A stretch of 64,000 nt of DNA from Chionoecetes opilio (taxonomy: Eukaryota > Arthropoda > Malacostraca > Decapoda > Majidae). Positions 42,944-54,922 of this stretch are shown one piece after another. The stretch spans positions 419,501-483,500 of the forward strand of contig JACEEZ010025360.1 of NCBI GenBank assembly GCA_016584305.1, written 5' to 3'. The translations under genes and the position numbers were made by a program. How positions within the stretch are numbered: the first letter of the stretch is position 1; each line of letters opens with the position of its first letter. Below the pieces are notes generated by a model that did not search any database, had not been told where the DNA came from, and saw nothing but the letters and a program-made list of their open reading frames with translations.

Positions 42944-43335
42944 GGCATGACCCTCTAAACTTGAAACAAGTAAGTAAACAAGTAAGGAAACTTTTATTCT
43001 TCCTCCCACCTAAAATGTTCATATCTCCGAAACTATTGATTTGCGACGGAAAGCTCAGAGAAAATGTCTCCTAGAATACAATAAGGTAAACAAAAACCAT
43101 GCTCCCTATTGTGTAGGGAAGTTTGGTCCTATCGTAAAAATTTACCAAGGCATTTGCTAAGGTTCCCCATGAGAGGCTACTTTGGAAAATAGAAAATATA
43201 GGAGGAATCCACGGGCTGATCCAAACGTGGCTGGCAAGTGATCTGCGAGCCAGAGAAATGCGAGCAGTAGTCCAGGATCACCAGTGTGAGTGGAGAAAGG
43301 TCATGAGTGGGGTAGCCCAAGGCACAGTTTTGTCC

Positions 43336-43665
43336 TGAGTAGCAAGTGAGCGTGTGAGTTTTTAGCCTTGCGAGTGAGAGGGGAGGTGTGGGTGGTGGTG
43401 GGTGGGTGTGGGTTGGTGGTGTTGTGAGGAGGAACCCTAGGAGCCATGGTGGTGATGTCCTGCCAGGCTATCACAGGCGTGGCAGCTGACCTGTCTCCTG
43501 GAGGAAGGCACAGGTGAGGCGGAGGACAGCGTGTTGGGGTGGACGACAGCAGGTGAAAGGTGCAGACGTTGAGGGCGTGGTGGTATCTTGATCTTGATCT
43601 TGATTTGGGAGTCACCCTGCAGATGCTGTCAGTGAAGCCTTTGGTCCGGCGTTCTCCCACACACG
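43336..43665. repeat. dispersed repeat, also at the right edge of the window
   Basis: AGGAACCCTAGGAGCC and GGCGTGGCAGCTGACCTGTC recur, diverged, at 63792-63870. No coding. Confidence 0.7.
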
Positions 43666-43669
43666 TAAT

Positions 43670-45058
43670 CTGTTGGGAGAGAAGCAAAAGGGGGAAGCAA
43701 AACTAGGGATTTCTTTTTCCCCTCCTTCCTCTCTCTGCATCACACCCACACGGGGTCCCCCATCACTGAGGGGCCCCCTGCCTCTCATGCTCTCTCCTAC
43801 GTGCTCTCCAAGAATTCTTTTACACTCAATCACACGACTGTCACTCCTCCACTCCGCACACAACCCCAGCAGGTACTCCATCTCCACACTCCTGTCTCTC
43901 ATCTCTCTCCATTCTTCCACTCCGACCTCTCCTACCACTACCTCCAACATCTTTGTTCTAGCATACTCATACCGTTCACATTCCAGCATCAAGTGCTCCA
44001 CGGTTTCATCCACTCCTGTCACACACATCACACACACCTTGCTGCCACCATTCTTCCATCTGTACATACGACTATTTACCTCCAGCGACTTTGTCCTGGC
44101 TCTGAAGAGTAGGCCTAGGTCCCCTCCATAGCCACCATCATAGAACCTTTCATACCGTGGCTGGTCCTTTCTCCTGTACCATTCCAGTGTTGATTTCTCA
44201 CTCATTCCCCTCAGCCATTCTTCTTTCCCTTTCTCTTCCACTCTCCTATTTATTTCCTTTTTGCACAGCCATACTCCCATGTCTCATCACTCCTGTCACA
44301 AACATTCTCAGTTCACCTGTCCACCTTTCCACTTTTACTGAGTCTTTCATCCACTTCCCATACATATTCCAGTCCCAAACCTTACTTGCCCACTTGCTGT
44401 CGTCCATTCGTTGCAGTCTAGCTCTGTACCTCAGTCCTGCCCAAGGATAGTACATAGTTTTACTATGTACTATCCTTGGTCCTGCCTTTGCTATCCTCTC
44501 TCTGAACGTGCTCCATCCCATGTCACCTCTAATCGCTTCTACTGCCACATACCTATTGGCACCTAATGCTATTCTGCCTGCTTTGTTCTGTGTTACTTCC
44601 AATCTGTCCAACTCCTTCCTAGACCACACCATTGTTTCCAGGCCATACATAATGCTAGGGACTGCCACACCCTTCCATAGTCCTCTCACCACTTCATACT
44701 TGTTGACCCGACATCTTGCCACACTGCCTAGCCTTCCAACCCGCTGGTTGGCTCTAGCTATCCTCTCATGTTTAGTTTTCTCACATCCTTTATCATCCAA
44801 CCAAATACCCAGATACTTGTACTCTTTCGTTCTCTTTATTTCATTCCCACCCACCATCCAAATCCTGTCATCATCAGAGTCATCCCCATTCACCACCAAC
44901 ACCTGACTCTTCTCCTTACTGAGCCTAACATTGAAGTCCCTTCCATACTCAGTCACAGCATTCAGCATATCTTGTAGCTCATTGTGGTTTTCACTAAGGA
45001 TCACCACATCATCTGCATACATCAGTACACTCAACACTTCATCTCCAATTTTCACACC
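43670..45058 (-). pseudogene. LINE D RT, catalytic box and C-terminal domain
   Basis: VKIGDEVLSVLMYADDVVIL holds the catalytic ADD. Then VRLSKEKSQVLVV, YKYLGIWLDDKG, VPSIMYGLETMVWSRKE. After a frameshift near 44280: LEWYRRKDQPRYERF, SRMYRWKNG, CVMCVTGVDETVEHLMLEC, a C-x2-C-x8-H-x4-C zinc knuckle typical of several LINE C-termini. Confidence 0.85.
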
Positions 45059-45829
45059 TAGTCCGTCAGGTGAACCCCCATTTTTAGCCAACCGGTACAC
45101 TCAAGATGGCAAAGACTCATTGGTATCATTGGAAAGCTATAGTATTCAGGAACTCATTTTGCCCTGGTAGCAGTCTGGATTTAGCAGCTTTCATATTTTT
45201 ATCGCCTATTGAACAGACCACCTATTGGTGAACAAATCCCGCCAAATGCGGTAAAACCTGTAAGGGATACATTCATGTTAGGACTGCATGTCATGGTTCT
45301 ACAGAGGTATGCCAAGTGCCATTTGTTTTTTTTAGCTTTAATTATGTTCATATAATGCCATTGTAGTAACAAGTTTGGTCAAATCAAAAGATTTTGTACT
45401 TTTTGAGCCAAAATCTTATAATGCCGATAATATAATATACGCATTGCTATATTTTTGCAATCAGATAAGTTATTGATATTTATAAGTATTGTTTTCATAT
45501 TCAATACCTCCATATTCAGACAGAGGGATCGTATGTAGCCATTATTAGTCAGCATATAATTATGACTGTATAGTATAGGTGACCATGGTGACATATATAC
45601 CAAAATAAGATTGCAAAAACTGACTGTATTCTAGTCAGATCTCACGATAAGCTGAGTTGATATCTTGAATGCTTACAATTTAGGAGGTTTGAATGAATGA
45701 ACTAAACACCATCTTTTAGTTGAATATTTAATTGTTTCATTGCACTAGACACTTCAATCCAGAAACAGTATTAAAATGTACAAACAGTCTACGTAATGTT
45801 CTCAGTAATTCTTGTCACTTGCTTTACTT

Positions 45830-48800
45830 TTAGAGTTATTCAAAGTCAAGTTCTTCCATTTCAACATCATCGTCCATCACTTGTGGTCATCGTCTTCATC
45901 ATCCTGTGGCTGGTTGTCACAGTTTCTCATACTTACATAGTTCGGAGCACATCATGTTATTACCATGCACGTACATTGTGGAGGCGACATGACCTTGAAC
46001 AGTTGCAGGCACAGGAGTTCCAATACAGAATCGGTGCGGAGCACCATCCAGCCATCAATTTTCAATTCCTCTTTGCTCTGTTTGTTTCAACTTTCCAACC
46101 TCGACCTCTAGGTGATGGTACTTCTGGGTAAGCTTCCGGGCCAGATCTATAGTGAGCTAGGGCGCCCTATCCACTAGGGCGCCTGTGGTAAGGCGAAACG
46201 CCCTCCACCGCTATGCTCAGTCGAGATTCTGCCTTAGTGGCACCGCTAAAGGCGCTGAATAACTAAGGATGGTCAGACCCTGACTTAGTGAGCTGCTGTG
46301 GGCCTTTAATACATTCATCTTCTGTTTATAAGCAATACAGCCTTGTTTCAGTTCCAACAACGTAACAATTGGTGTTTACGTATTAATAGTTTGCAAGGTG
46401 TGTATGATTGATCGTGCAAGACTATGCGGCATTATAGGTTTATATGCTGGTGAATAAGAAATGTTTGTTGTGTTGTTGTTAGGGGCGGGCGGTGGCGCGG
46501 GCGGCAGGTGTTTCCGCCCGCACTAACATTTATACTTTTATACATATTATCATACTACCGATGATATTTAGGACACTGAACATACCATCATCTTCACGAG
46601 ACATTAGTGCAATCAGAATGTATAAAAATTGCAGTAAACTTACCTATAATAAGATAATGGAGCAAATGAATCGTGTTAAGCTTTTTTTCACCTTTTTTAT
46701 TCATCTTCCTTATTCCTGGAATTTGCTTGCATTAAACTTTTCACTCACTGTCCGGATCGGCACACCTTAACGATTACATGGTGTATGGCACGTCCCAATG
46801 CAAATATATAGTGTCAAAACCTGCGTTGAACGTCAAACTTGTGATGAAACAGCTTTTGGCGGGGGAGAGCGGTGTATCCTTGCCATAAGTGCTTGGTTAG
46901 GGGGGAGGGACAACATTCTTGCTCAGCAGAGACGTGTTCAAGCCTTGTGATTGGTCGAACTGCCTAAGCAGCGCTCAGATAGGCAACGTGATTGGCTAGT
47001 AGATTCTCGGACCACGCCCAGCCATGCTTTGGAGTGTAAGGCAGTGCAAAAGCGCCTGAACTTTGACTGTAATGGTTTAGTCGGTGCCTTACCGGGCCGT
47101 TACAAAGCGTCCTGAAGAACGGTAAGGCGCTCTTTCGCCTTACCTCTATGCACTTCTCAGTCTCCCCCCAGACTTCTTGCCAACACCAGCCTGGTAGTTG
47201 GCCCTACATGCTTTTATGAAGGGCGTCGACATGGTGGAAGGTGGTGCGGTTCAACACAGCCTTTCTACTGCTGAAAGATGATACCGCAGTCATTTGCTTT
47301 ACGAACACTCGTTTTGGTTGCATACATTTGACAGTAATGCCTCCAGCTTGTTGAGAAGTGATTCTGAACATCCCACATAGCTCCAAGATCTGCGAATGTG
47401 GACTGAAGCTCTGCGTCCTGCTTTAGCAGCTTGAGAGAAGCTACTTTCTCGGCCTGCAAGGGAGCTCACGCTGTCACATCCAGTGAAATGCTATGCATCC
47501 CAAGTAAGCTTTGCATACCGATGGTCCTAGTGTAGTGGGCACTTTCTGTACATCTATGTAAGATACCCTGGCCAGAGCTCCACACTTGAGATACAGGTGT
47601 GTATCTATGTCGTCACAGAATGCAAGTGCCAACAAAAACACATCTGTATCATCAGCTACAAGTACAACTGAATCAAATCCTGCACCTGCTGCATGTGCAG
47701 AGTGCAAGATAAGGCGGGTGTCTGCCTCCTCTTGTGTTGAACATAGTTTCTGGGACAGGACACGTACAGCCTTCATCATGCAGAATTTTGTAGCAGTTTT
47801 CCCCGCATGTGACGTACAAACTTTTGTTTCCGAGTCGTTCGGTGTACTTTGCTTGTTTCCATTCTTGAATGAGAAAGTGAATGAAACTGGTCTTGTTTGG
47901 TGAAGCAGAATTTTTTTTTTGCCATTGTACAACCATTTGTTTTGCAGTGATGTTTTTCAGCTGATTCACACCGACATTGGATCCTCGGATTCCTCTCAAC
48001 ATCCTTGATCGATTCTTCCTCAGATCTCAGATCTTCATCGATCTCAGATGTGAAGCCGTCTTGTTTATTACAGATGTAATTTCAGATGACTGAATCTGTG
48101 CTGACTCAAGTTCTTTCTTTAGTTGATGATTCTCTTTGGCTAGATCGTATATCGTCAGAGTATATGGGAAGACCAATATCTTTCCTTTATCATCAGGACA
48201 CATATGGAGTGTATCGTTGAACTCCGCTTCCAGCTTTCTCCGTATGTGTTTCCTTGTCGAGTCCCTCACAGCAGTTATTCCTTCAGAATGCATGTACGTT
48301 GATAGCAGATGAGCAAGATAAGTCAATGTGACCCTTTGGATACTGAAACAGCTCTTGCCTGATATACTGGAAAAGTTGCAAGTAGGCTTCTGTTTCAGCA
48401 ATCTTGTATTTAGCATCAGGGTCATCATTTGCATCATCTTTGGCATGGTCAATGATGGCATCTTTCACACTGGTATACGATCGGTAACAAGATCTATGAT
48501 ACCATGCTTCAGCAGCAACTATGTTTCTTGATGTGACAGCGAGGATGTGCTCATCTTGTCTCTTTGTTGCTATATCTCGTAAAGTATTATCTGCTCTCAA
48601 CTCAACTCAGTTGAGTCAACAACTTATCTGCTCTTAACTCAGTACACTGTGTTAACTTCTCTCTTGTGTTCGTGCCTTTGATATACTTGGATCGTCCAGG
48701 TGGGCAGAATCCGGCCTGTTTTCTCCATTACTCTTGAGCTGCTTGAAAGTAGTCTTCTCAATGTTCTTCGCTTAGTAGCAACTTCACCTGCAGTAGTCAT

Positions 48801-49061
48801 TTCAAGTTTATCCAAGTCCCGTTTCATCGTGAACAGTTTACGGCACTTGAGATGATACGGAATCTGTGGCAGTTCTCCCTCTCTCAGGTTTTCTGCAACT
48901 GTCAAGATAGCTTGATGCTGCCTGAGTCTGGTTGCCCTTAGTAGTGTGTGTCCAGGAGTCGAGATCCCGAGGTGATGTAAGGCCAGCGTGAGGATCTTCA
49001 TCAGTTGTGTGGATAATACAAACAGGAATTGTCTCATCCATGGCTGATTAGCAATTCTCAT
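45830..49061 (-). pseudogene. Academ-like transposase candidate with XPG-like motifs, broken
   Basis: Blocks on the minus strand in changing frames: 49061-48639 (LPQIPYHLKCRKLFTMKRDL), 48600-48283 (HILAVTSRNIVAAEAWYHRS, CYRSYT), 48461-48027 (KILVFPYTLTIYDLAKEN, coiled), 48002-47474 (CSTQEEADTRLILHSAHAA, VVLVADDTDVFLLAL, KCGALARVSYIDV, CKAYLGCIAFH) and, after a 1-kb gap with inserted repeats, 46131-45830 (a C-rich tail, WNSCACNCS). EEADTR, DDTDV and a following Gly-Cys block resemble the acidic clusters of XPG-family nucleases. I recognise the family from uncharacterised proteins of invertebrates and fish; the Academ name is inferred. Confidence 0.68.
46140..47200. other. unassigned insert inside the Academ-like element
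   Basis: It breaks the transposase-like gene. GGTAAGGCGAAACGCC (46186) has an inverted partner near 47120-47145 (GGTAAGGCG...CGCCTTACC), so it may be another TIR element. No coding recognised. Confidence 0.45.
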
Positions 49062-49667
49062 TCACAAGTGTTACCTGCAAAGATAAGACATAAACTTAAG
49101 AACACTTGCAATTATTGGCAATTAGCTGATATTTTTTCTAAATATATTATATGTTGCTGTTGATTTGCTGCAAAATTCAAAATATTATGGAAGGATCAAT
49201 AGCGGCTGCATTCGATTCCTTGTATCTGAAAATGTATAACAAAATATTTTATTTATGTCATTATCACATATGGTTGCTAAGATATGACGATAAGTCGATT
49301 TTCAATATTTATCTGGTGGCCATCCTGGATTTTGGCTCAAAAAAGTACAAAATCTTTTGATTTGACCAAACTTGTTGCTACAATGGCATTATATGAACAT
49401 AATTAAAGCTAAAAAAGAAAAAGGCACTTGGCATACCATGTAGAATCATGACATGCAGTCCTAACATGAATGTACCCCTTACAGGTTTTACCGCATTTGG
49501 CGCGATTTGTTTGCTGATAGGTGGTCTGTTCAATAGGCGATACAAATATTAAAGCTGCTAAATCCAGACTGCTACCAGGGCAAAATGAGTTCCTGAATAA
49601 AATACCTTTCAAATGATACCAATGAGCCTTTGCCATCTTTTTGGTACCGACAGCCCCTGTCGGACTA

Positions 49668-51369
49668 ACCCAGACCTGTACGCTTCACTCTCACTGCCAT
49701 TTCCTCAACATATAATCCAAAAAGTAGAGGAGAAAGGACACAGCCCTGTCTTACTCCTCTCTTACTATTCACCCATCCAGTCTCGAGATCACCCATACTG
49801 AACTTGGCCTGTGTGTTCTCATACATACTGCTTATTATTTTAACAACCTTCTCAATCATGCCAATCGTCTCCAATACCTTACATAGCATTCTCCTATCCA
49901 CTCTTGTCATACGCTTTCTCAATATCTAGAAAGGCTATAGATATTTCTTTCTTCCCTCCTTCCTTGTTCTCTCAATCACTTCATTCACTACAAACGTGTT
50001 GTCCTCACCTTTTCTGTCTTTTCTGAATCCATTCTGCTCTTCACCCATCACCTTATTTCTTTCCACAGCTTCACCTAGTCTTTCATTCAGTACACCACAG
50101 AAAATCTTACATACCGTGTCACACACCGCTATTGGCCTGTAATTCTTAATCTCCTTCCTACTCTTGTGTCCTCCCTTATGTATGAGGGTCACTCTACTGT
50201 CATTCCAGGCACCAGGCACCCTTTCCTCTCTCCATATATGTCCAAACAACTCATGCATTCCCTCAATTACTCCCTCACCTCCCTCTCTATAGAATTCATT
50301 CAGGATACCGTCCATTCCAGGGGCTTTTCCATTTTTCAGTTCTCTTACATACCCTTCAATCTCATCCATTCTAATTTCTTCATCCATCATTTCCTATATT
50401 TTCCTCCCTAAGGTGACGTTCCCTAAGCCACTATCAGGCTCATTCACACCAACATCTTTCCAGAAGTCTTCTACAGCTCTGACCATTTCCTTTTTCTCTC
50501 TTAGTGACCTGCCATTCACCACTAGTTCTTCTACATTTCCTGTATTCTTAATCTCTTCTCCTCTCAAGAACTTATACCATTCCTTACCTCCTTCCTCACC
50601 TTTTTCCCTAAGATCTCTGATCACTTTTCTCTCTTCATTCACTCTTGCCTTCCTCACCAAGCATTTCACCTTCTTTTGCTTACTCTTATACTCTTCCCAT
50701 GCCCTTTCATACTCTATTCTTTCAGCTTCACTGTTTGACCTATTCTTTCTCATGACTTCTACACTTCCTATTTGACTGTTTTCTTTCTTTCCTGGCCTTG
50801 TCGATCTCATTGTTCCACCAACTCTTTCTTGTCCTGCCATTTGCCCTCTTTCTTGTTCTGCCTATGCTCTCTTCTGCAGCTTTGTTAAGCTTCATTAACA
50901 ATCTCTCATTCATCTCATCCACACCTCTCTCTGCCCTCAAACCATTCTCTCCCAGCTTCCAGTCCTCATTACTCACCACTTCTCTGAAATAGTCCCAGTC
51001 TGCATCTCTAATTAAGCTTCCAACGTCCATTCCTCTCCTCTTTCGCGTTCACTCTTTTTTTCCTTCAAATACTCATACTCCATTACTCATACCATGAGGT
51101 TATGGTCACTTGCTACGTCAATTGTCCTTTCCTTCCTCATCCACCCACATACTTCTCACCCGTTCTCTAGCCTTCCGCTTCACTAACATAAAGTCAATGG
51201 CAGATTCATTCTCCCTTCCACTCCAGGTCACTCTTCCTTCAGCCAGGGTCACATTCAAAATTTCTAATTCATTCTCCTCTGCAAAGTCAAGCAGCAATTG
51301 GCCATTTTCATTTACTTCCTCTCCTAACACACCAATGTGGCCATTCATGTCTCCCATCACAATCACATT
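49668..51369 (-). pseudogene. LINE D ORF2 middle part (endonuclease end and RT fingers/palm)
   Basis: 51366-51118 holds the endonuclease end (VMGDMNGHIG, SAIDFMLVKR). 51030-50394 is the linker. 50390-49935 has VRELKNGKAPGMDGILNEFY, SRVTLIHKGG, NYRPIAVCDTVCKI and EEQNGFRKDRK. 49922-49668 has GVRQGCVLSPLLFGLYVEE (box B). RT box A would fall at about 49930, where a frame break occurs. Confidence 0.83.
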
Positions 51370-51569
51370 TTAAAGTAATCGTCCTGACCCATTTTTTTTT
51401 TGCCTTATTATGTTGAATGTACATTCAAAACACCTAATCCACCAAAAATAATTGATTTCCAGGCCTTATTTCCGTAAAAACACGACTTGTGTAAAAAGCG
51501 CGCGAAAAAAAATGCTTCCCTCCAACAGGGTTACGAATGTTATTGATGACGTCAGAAGAGGAAGTCCCT

Positions 51570-51592
51570 TTCTCTCTCCTTCCTTTCCTTTC

Positions 51593-51675
<83 letters not shown>

Positions 51676-51741
51676 TTCTTCTCCTCTCTCTCTCTCTCTC
51701 TCCTTCTTTTTTTCCCTTCTCTCTCTCTCATCTCTCTCTTT

Positions 51742-51791
<50 letters not shown>

Positions 51792-51795
51792 CGTT
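51570..51795. repeat. CT microsatellite
   Basis: About 220 bp of (CT)n with interruptions. Confidence 0.95.
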
Positions 51796-51844
51796 CTTTC
51801 TTTTTCATCTATTTCTTCTCCCTCCTCTTCCTCTTCATCCTCCA

Positions 51845-51884
51845 CGAGAGAGAGAGAAAAATTAAGGAGAGGAAAGGGAAAGGA

Positions 51885-51924
<40 letters not shown>

Positions 51925-51949
51925 GAGAGAGAGAGAAGGAGAGGAGAGA

Positions 51950-52002
<53 letters not shown>

Positions 52003-52015
52003 AGAGGAGAGAGAA
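51845..52015. repeat. GA microsatellite
   Basis: (GA)n of similar length and opposite strand to the CT tract at 51570, so the two can pair as a hairpin around about 50 bp. Confidence 0.92.
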
Positions 52016-52198
52016 TGATATTGATATATTTATTTGGCCATGTAGTTTTGTACATATGAACATATTACATATAGTGATAAAGCCAGGTCCAATAAGCCGA
52101 AGCTTTTATAGGACCTGAAAGCTATAATACATAATAACATAGCAAGGGACTGGTCAGGCCATTTTGAAAATATAATATTTTATGGATGAAATCCTCAC

Positions 52199-52344
<146 letters not shown>

Positions 52345-52347
<3 letters not shown>

Positions 52348-54356
52348 CCAAGCCCACGGATCAGCCATGGTTTGGCTACCGTTGCCGTGTTGCTGCCGAG
52401 GCCAAGTACTCAGCGTGGCTCCGCTTCAAGCGGAACCCGACACGGCGCAACAAGGACCTGCACCGGGCGGCCTGCAGGAGGATGGTGGTGTCCAGCAAAT
52501 GGGCCATAAAAAAGTGGGAGGAGGACTTGCGCCGCAAACTACGAGGCTCAGGCGTGGGAAACAAGACTTGGTGGTCCCTGGTTAAGGAAAAACAGGGAAT
52601 CAGCCGCCAAGATTCAATTCCTCCCCTCACCAAGCAGGACGGAACAGCGGCTGTCAGCAGCAAGGAGAAGGCTCAGCTGCTGGCTAATCTCTTCTCTGCA
52701 AAGATGAAGGTGGAGGCCCCCCGGCAGCCCCCGCCTCGTCTGGAGCAGCAGTGTGAAGAGACAGTCCACAAGGTGGAGGTGACGCAGGCGCAGGTCGAGC
52801 AAATCCTGCGAGGGCTCGACACCAAAAAAGCCACTGGCCCTGATGACGTCAGCCCGCATTTGTTAAAACAGTGCGCCCGGGAGCTGTCTGTCCCTCTCAC
52901 CACAGTCTTCACTGCCTGCCTGCAGGAAAACATCTGGCCTTCAGCGTGGAAGGAGGCTCGAGTGGTTCCTGTTCACAAGAGGAGTTCCAGATCTGACCCC
53001 AAAAACTACAGGCCCATCTCCTTGCTGTCTGTGGTGGGGAAAGTGTTCGAGAGGATCGTGGCAGAGGTAATCTGTCGTCACCTCAGCGACAACTACCTCC
53101 TCTCGGACCAACAGTTTGGGTTCAGACCTGGACGGTCCACCTCTGACCTGCTGATGCTCCTAACCCGAAACTGGCAGGACGCCCTGGATGACGGCCAGGA
53201 CACTGTCGTGGTGGCCCTTGACATAGCGGGTGCCTTTGACAGGGTGTGGCACGGAGGCCTTCTCGAAAAACTCCGAGCAAAAGGCATCCAGGGTGGCCTC
53301 CTGCTGCTCCTGGGGAACTACCTGCAGGGAAGAACCCTCCAGGTCGTCGTTAACGGGCAGGCCTCTGAGTCCCTGCCAGTGGAAGCATCAGTCCCACAGG
53401 GCTCTGTGCTGGGGCCAGTCCTGTGGAACATCTACGTGGACGATCTTCTCCAGCAGCTGCCAGTAGTCTCGGCTTACGCTGATGACTGTACTCTCTCCTG
53501 CTCCTACCCGCGACATGACAGTGGGCGTGCTGCTGATGAGGTCAATCAGCAGCTGAGTGTTATACAGGAGTGGGGTACACGTTGGCAGGTGAACTTTGCT
53601 CCGGAGAAGACACAGGCAATGGTGGTTTCTCGGTCCCCCGCTGCCGGACCAGCAGTGGAAGGGAGGCTGCGGTTTGGTGGCGTTCCTCTCCCACTTCAGG
53701 AAGCCGTCAAGGTTCTGGGAGTAGAGGTGGACCGAGAGCTAAGGTTTGACGGCCACATCAAACACATTGCAAAAAAGGCCTCTCACAGGGTCTCTGCCCT
53801 GCGAAGGGTAGCCAGCTTTCTCGACAGGGGAGGGAAGCTCTTGCTCTACAAGGCCCAGATACGGCCTTACTTAGAGTACGCCGCCCTCTCCTGGATGTCG
53901 TGTGCAGCCTCGCACACTCGGAGGCTGGACAGCATCCAGCGTCGAGCCCTGCGACTGGTGGATGCTGCAGACCCCCCATACCCCCCAGACTCACCAGCCC
54001 AGTTTGAGCCGGTGAGTCCTCTCGACTCACTGGAACACCGCAGGGATGTCGCGGTGCTTGTGGTATTCCACAAGGCACAGGTGCAGGGAGTGCCACACCT
54101 GGCTGGGTTACGACAGCCTCCGAGAGTCGCCACGCGAAGCACGAGAACGGTGCTTACCAGTGGTGATGCAGTGGAGGTGCCGCGTTCCCGTGCCAGCCAG
54201 CACCAACGCACCTTTGTGGGCCGCGTCTCCAGGATGTGGAACATTTTTACGGCCGCTGTCCCTCACATCCAGGAGATGAACACACAAAGTGTAAAGTTGG
54301 CGGCCAATCGGTGGAGACTGTTGAAGCCCACCCCGCTGAGGCTAGTGATACTGTGA
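52345..54356 (+). CDS. LINE C reverse transcriptase, intact frame without endonuclease
   Basis: 670 codons with no stop, running in frame out of the GA repeat. An N-terminal spacer (FGYRCRVAAEAKYSAW) is followed by LDTKKATGPDDVSPHLL, VVPVHKRSSRSDPKNYRPIS, FGFRPGRSTSDLL, ALDIAGAFDRVWHGGL (box A, here DIAGAFD), ASVPQGSVLGPVLW (box B), SAYADDCTLS (catalytic DD) and VKVLGVEVDRELRFDG. The C-terminal part has YLEYAALSWMSCAASHTRRL, IQRRALRLV and FVGRVSRMWN. Jockey/I-group style. No RNase H domain is seen. It has no start codon or promoter of its own, so it is a dead-on-arrival copy with a young, undamaged frame. Confidence 0.9.
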
Positions 54357-54512
54357 CACTAGTGACAGCAACAGTACCGCAACAAACATTTTAATGATGC
54401 ATATATGTATATAATGTTAGTTTTTAGTTTTTAGGTCTTTATATTTATGTGTAAATTGCCCTTAAGATAGGTAGCACACGACAGTGCACCTTTGGGCTTT
54501 AGTTATATGTAT

Positions 54513-54544
<32 letters not shown>
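52345..54544 (+). mobile_element. LINE C, 5'-truncated, with poly(A) tail
   Basis: One intact RT frame, a short 3' UTR and A28 (54517-54544). The endonuclease domain is missing by 5' truncation, the normal result of target-primed reverse transcription. Confidence 0.9.
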
Positions 54545-54547
<3 letters not shown>

Positions 54548-54922
54548 AGAGAGAGAGAGAGAGGGCACAACTGTCTTGCTGCACCCATAAAGGATGCATG
54601 CATGTGGCATATCGCAAAAAAAATCTATCAGAAACACCCAAAAATCTTCAAGTACTATATTTATCTCTTGTGTTTACGTCCTTCTGATCAACGCGGGAAG
54701 AGGAGCCTTCCTTTTGTTACGTCACCGAGCCGTGGCGCATCGTCTGCTTGTCGTGAGGGGCGTTTTGGAAGCTCGGGGAATTTGCAGATTTTGATTGCGG
54801 ATTATTTAAAAACAGCTGACTGGATGCAAAAAGTGACGACATATTGTTGATATACTCGTTAATGGCTATAATTTGATTGCATTAAATCAGGAATGATGAA
54901 ATGGTCTGGACGATTACTTTAA

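Larger units (their letters stand above)
38880..42990 (+). mobile_element. LINE B, nearly full-length, CR1/L2 group
   Basis: Contains a 5' leader, ORF1 with CCCH fingers (39009-39926), ORF2 with endonuclease and reverse transcriptase (39936-42943) and a 3' tail of AAGTAAGTAAACAAGTAAGG. It lies in the right arm of the fold-back transposon. Only one stop in ORF1 and one frameshift in ORF2, so it is the youngest LINE here. Confidence 0.88.
37177..43146. mobile_element. fold-back DNA transposon with 8-bp target duplication
   Basis: Termini GGTATTATTTTACGACAGG (left) and the inverse of GGTAAATTTTTACGATAGG (right), flanked by perfect AAGGCATT repeats (37169-37176, 43147-43154). The arms are long: the left arm runs 37177 to about 37880, and the right arm is split into about 37975-38445, 38848-38880 and 42995-43146 by a pentamer array and LINE B. 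The element proper is therefore about 1.45 kb, almost all palindrome. 8-bp duplications occur in hAT, P and Merlin groups; the termini fit none clearly. Confidence 0.85.
36657..43335 (+). pseudogene. LINE A reverse transcriptase fragment, split by two nested insertions
   Basis: Three pieces belong to one frame: 36657-36868 (NCRPVSMTSAVCKI, QYGISKRRSCVTSLIRFYSR), 37129-37176 (GWADCVYVDLKKA, catalytic box A) and 43147-43335 (FAKVPHERLLWKIENIGG, REMRAVVQD, MSGVAQGTVL, box B). The gaps hold a TA-flanked MITE and an 8-bp-TSD fold-back transposon; removing each with one target copy keeps the frame. The fragment is 5'-truncated and stops just before the FADD box. CR1/L2/Jockey-like by motif style; clade not settled. 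Confidence 0.85.
45059..49667 (-). mobile_element. Academ-like DNA transposon, 4.6 kb, 3-bp target duplication
   Basis: Ends TAGTCCGTCAGGTG and the inverse TAGTCCGACAGGGG. The inverted homology continues inward for about 350 bp (GGTAC...AAGATGGCAAAG, TTTTGATTTGACCAAACTTG). ACC is duplicated on both sides (45056-45058, 49668-49670). Removal with one ACC rejoins LINE D codons exactly. The internal gene has XPG/FEN-like acidic motifs. A 3-bp duplication plus an XPG-like protein fits Academ (inference). Confidence 0.78.

Noticed and set aside
43673..44131. Plus-strand Ser/Thr-rich frames at 43673-44450
   Set aside because: Antisense to the LINE D C-terminus.
45796..46131. Plus-strand 111-codon hydrophobic frame as a membrane protein
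   Set aside because: The minus strand carries the Cys-rich tail of the Academ-like gene here, which explains the open frame.
51552..52118. Ser-Leu and Arg-Glu repeat frames
   Set aside because: Translations of CT/GA microsatellites.
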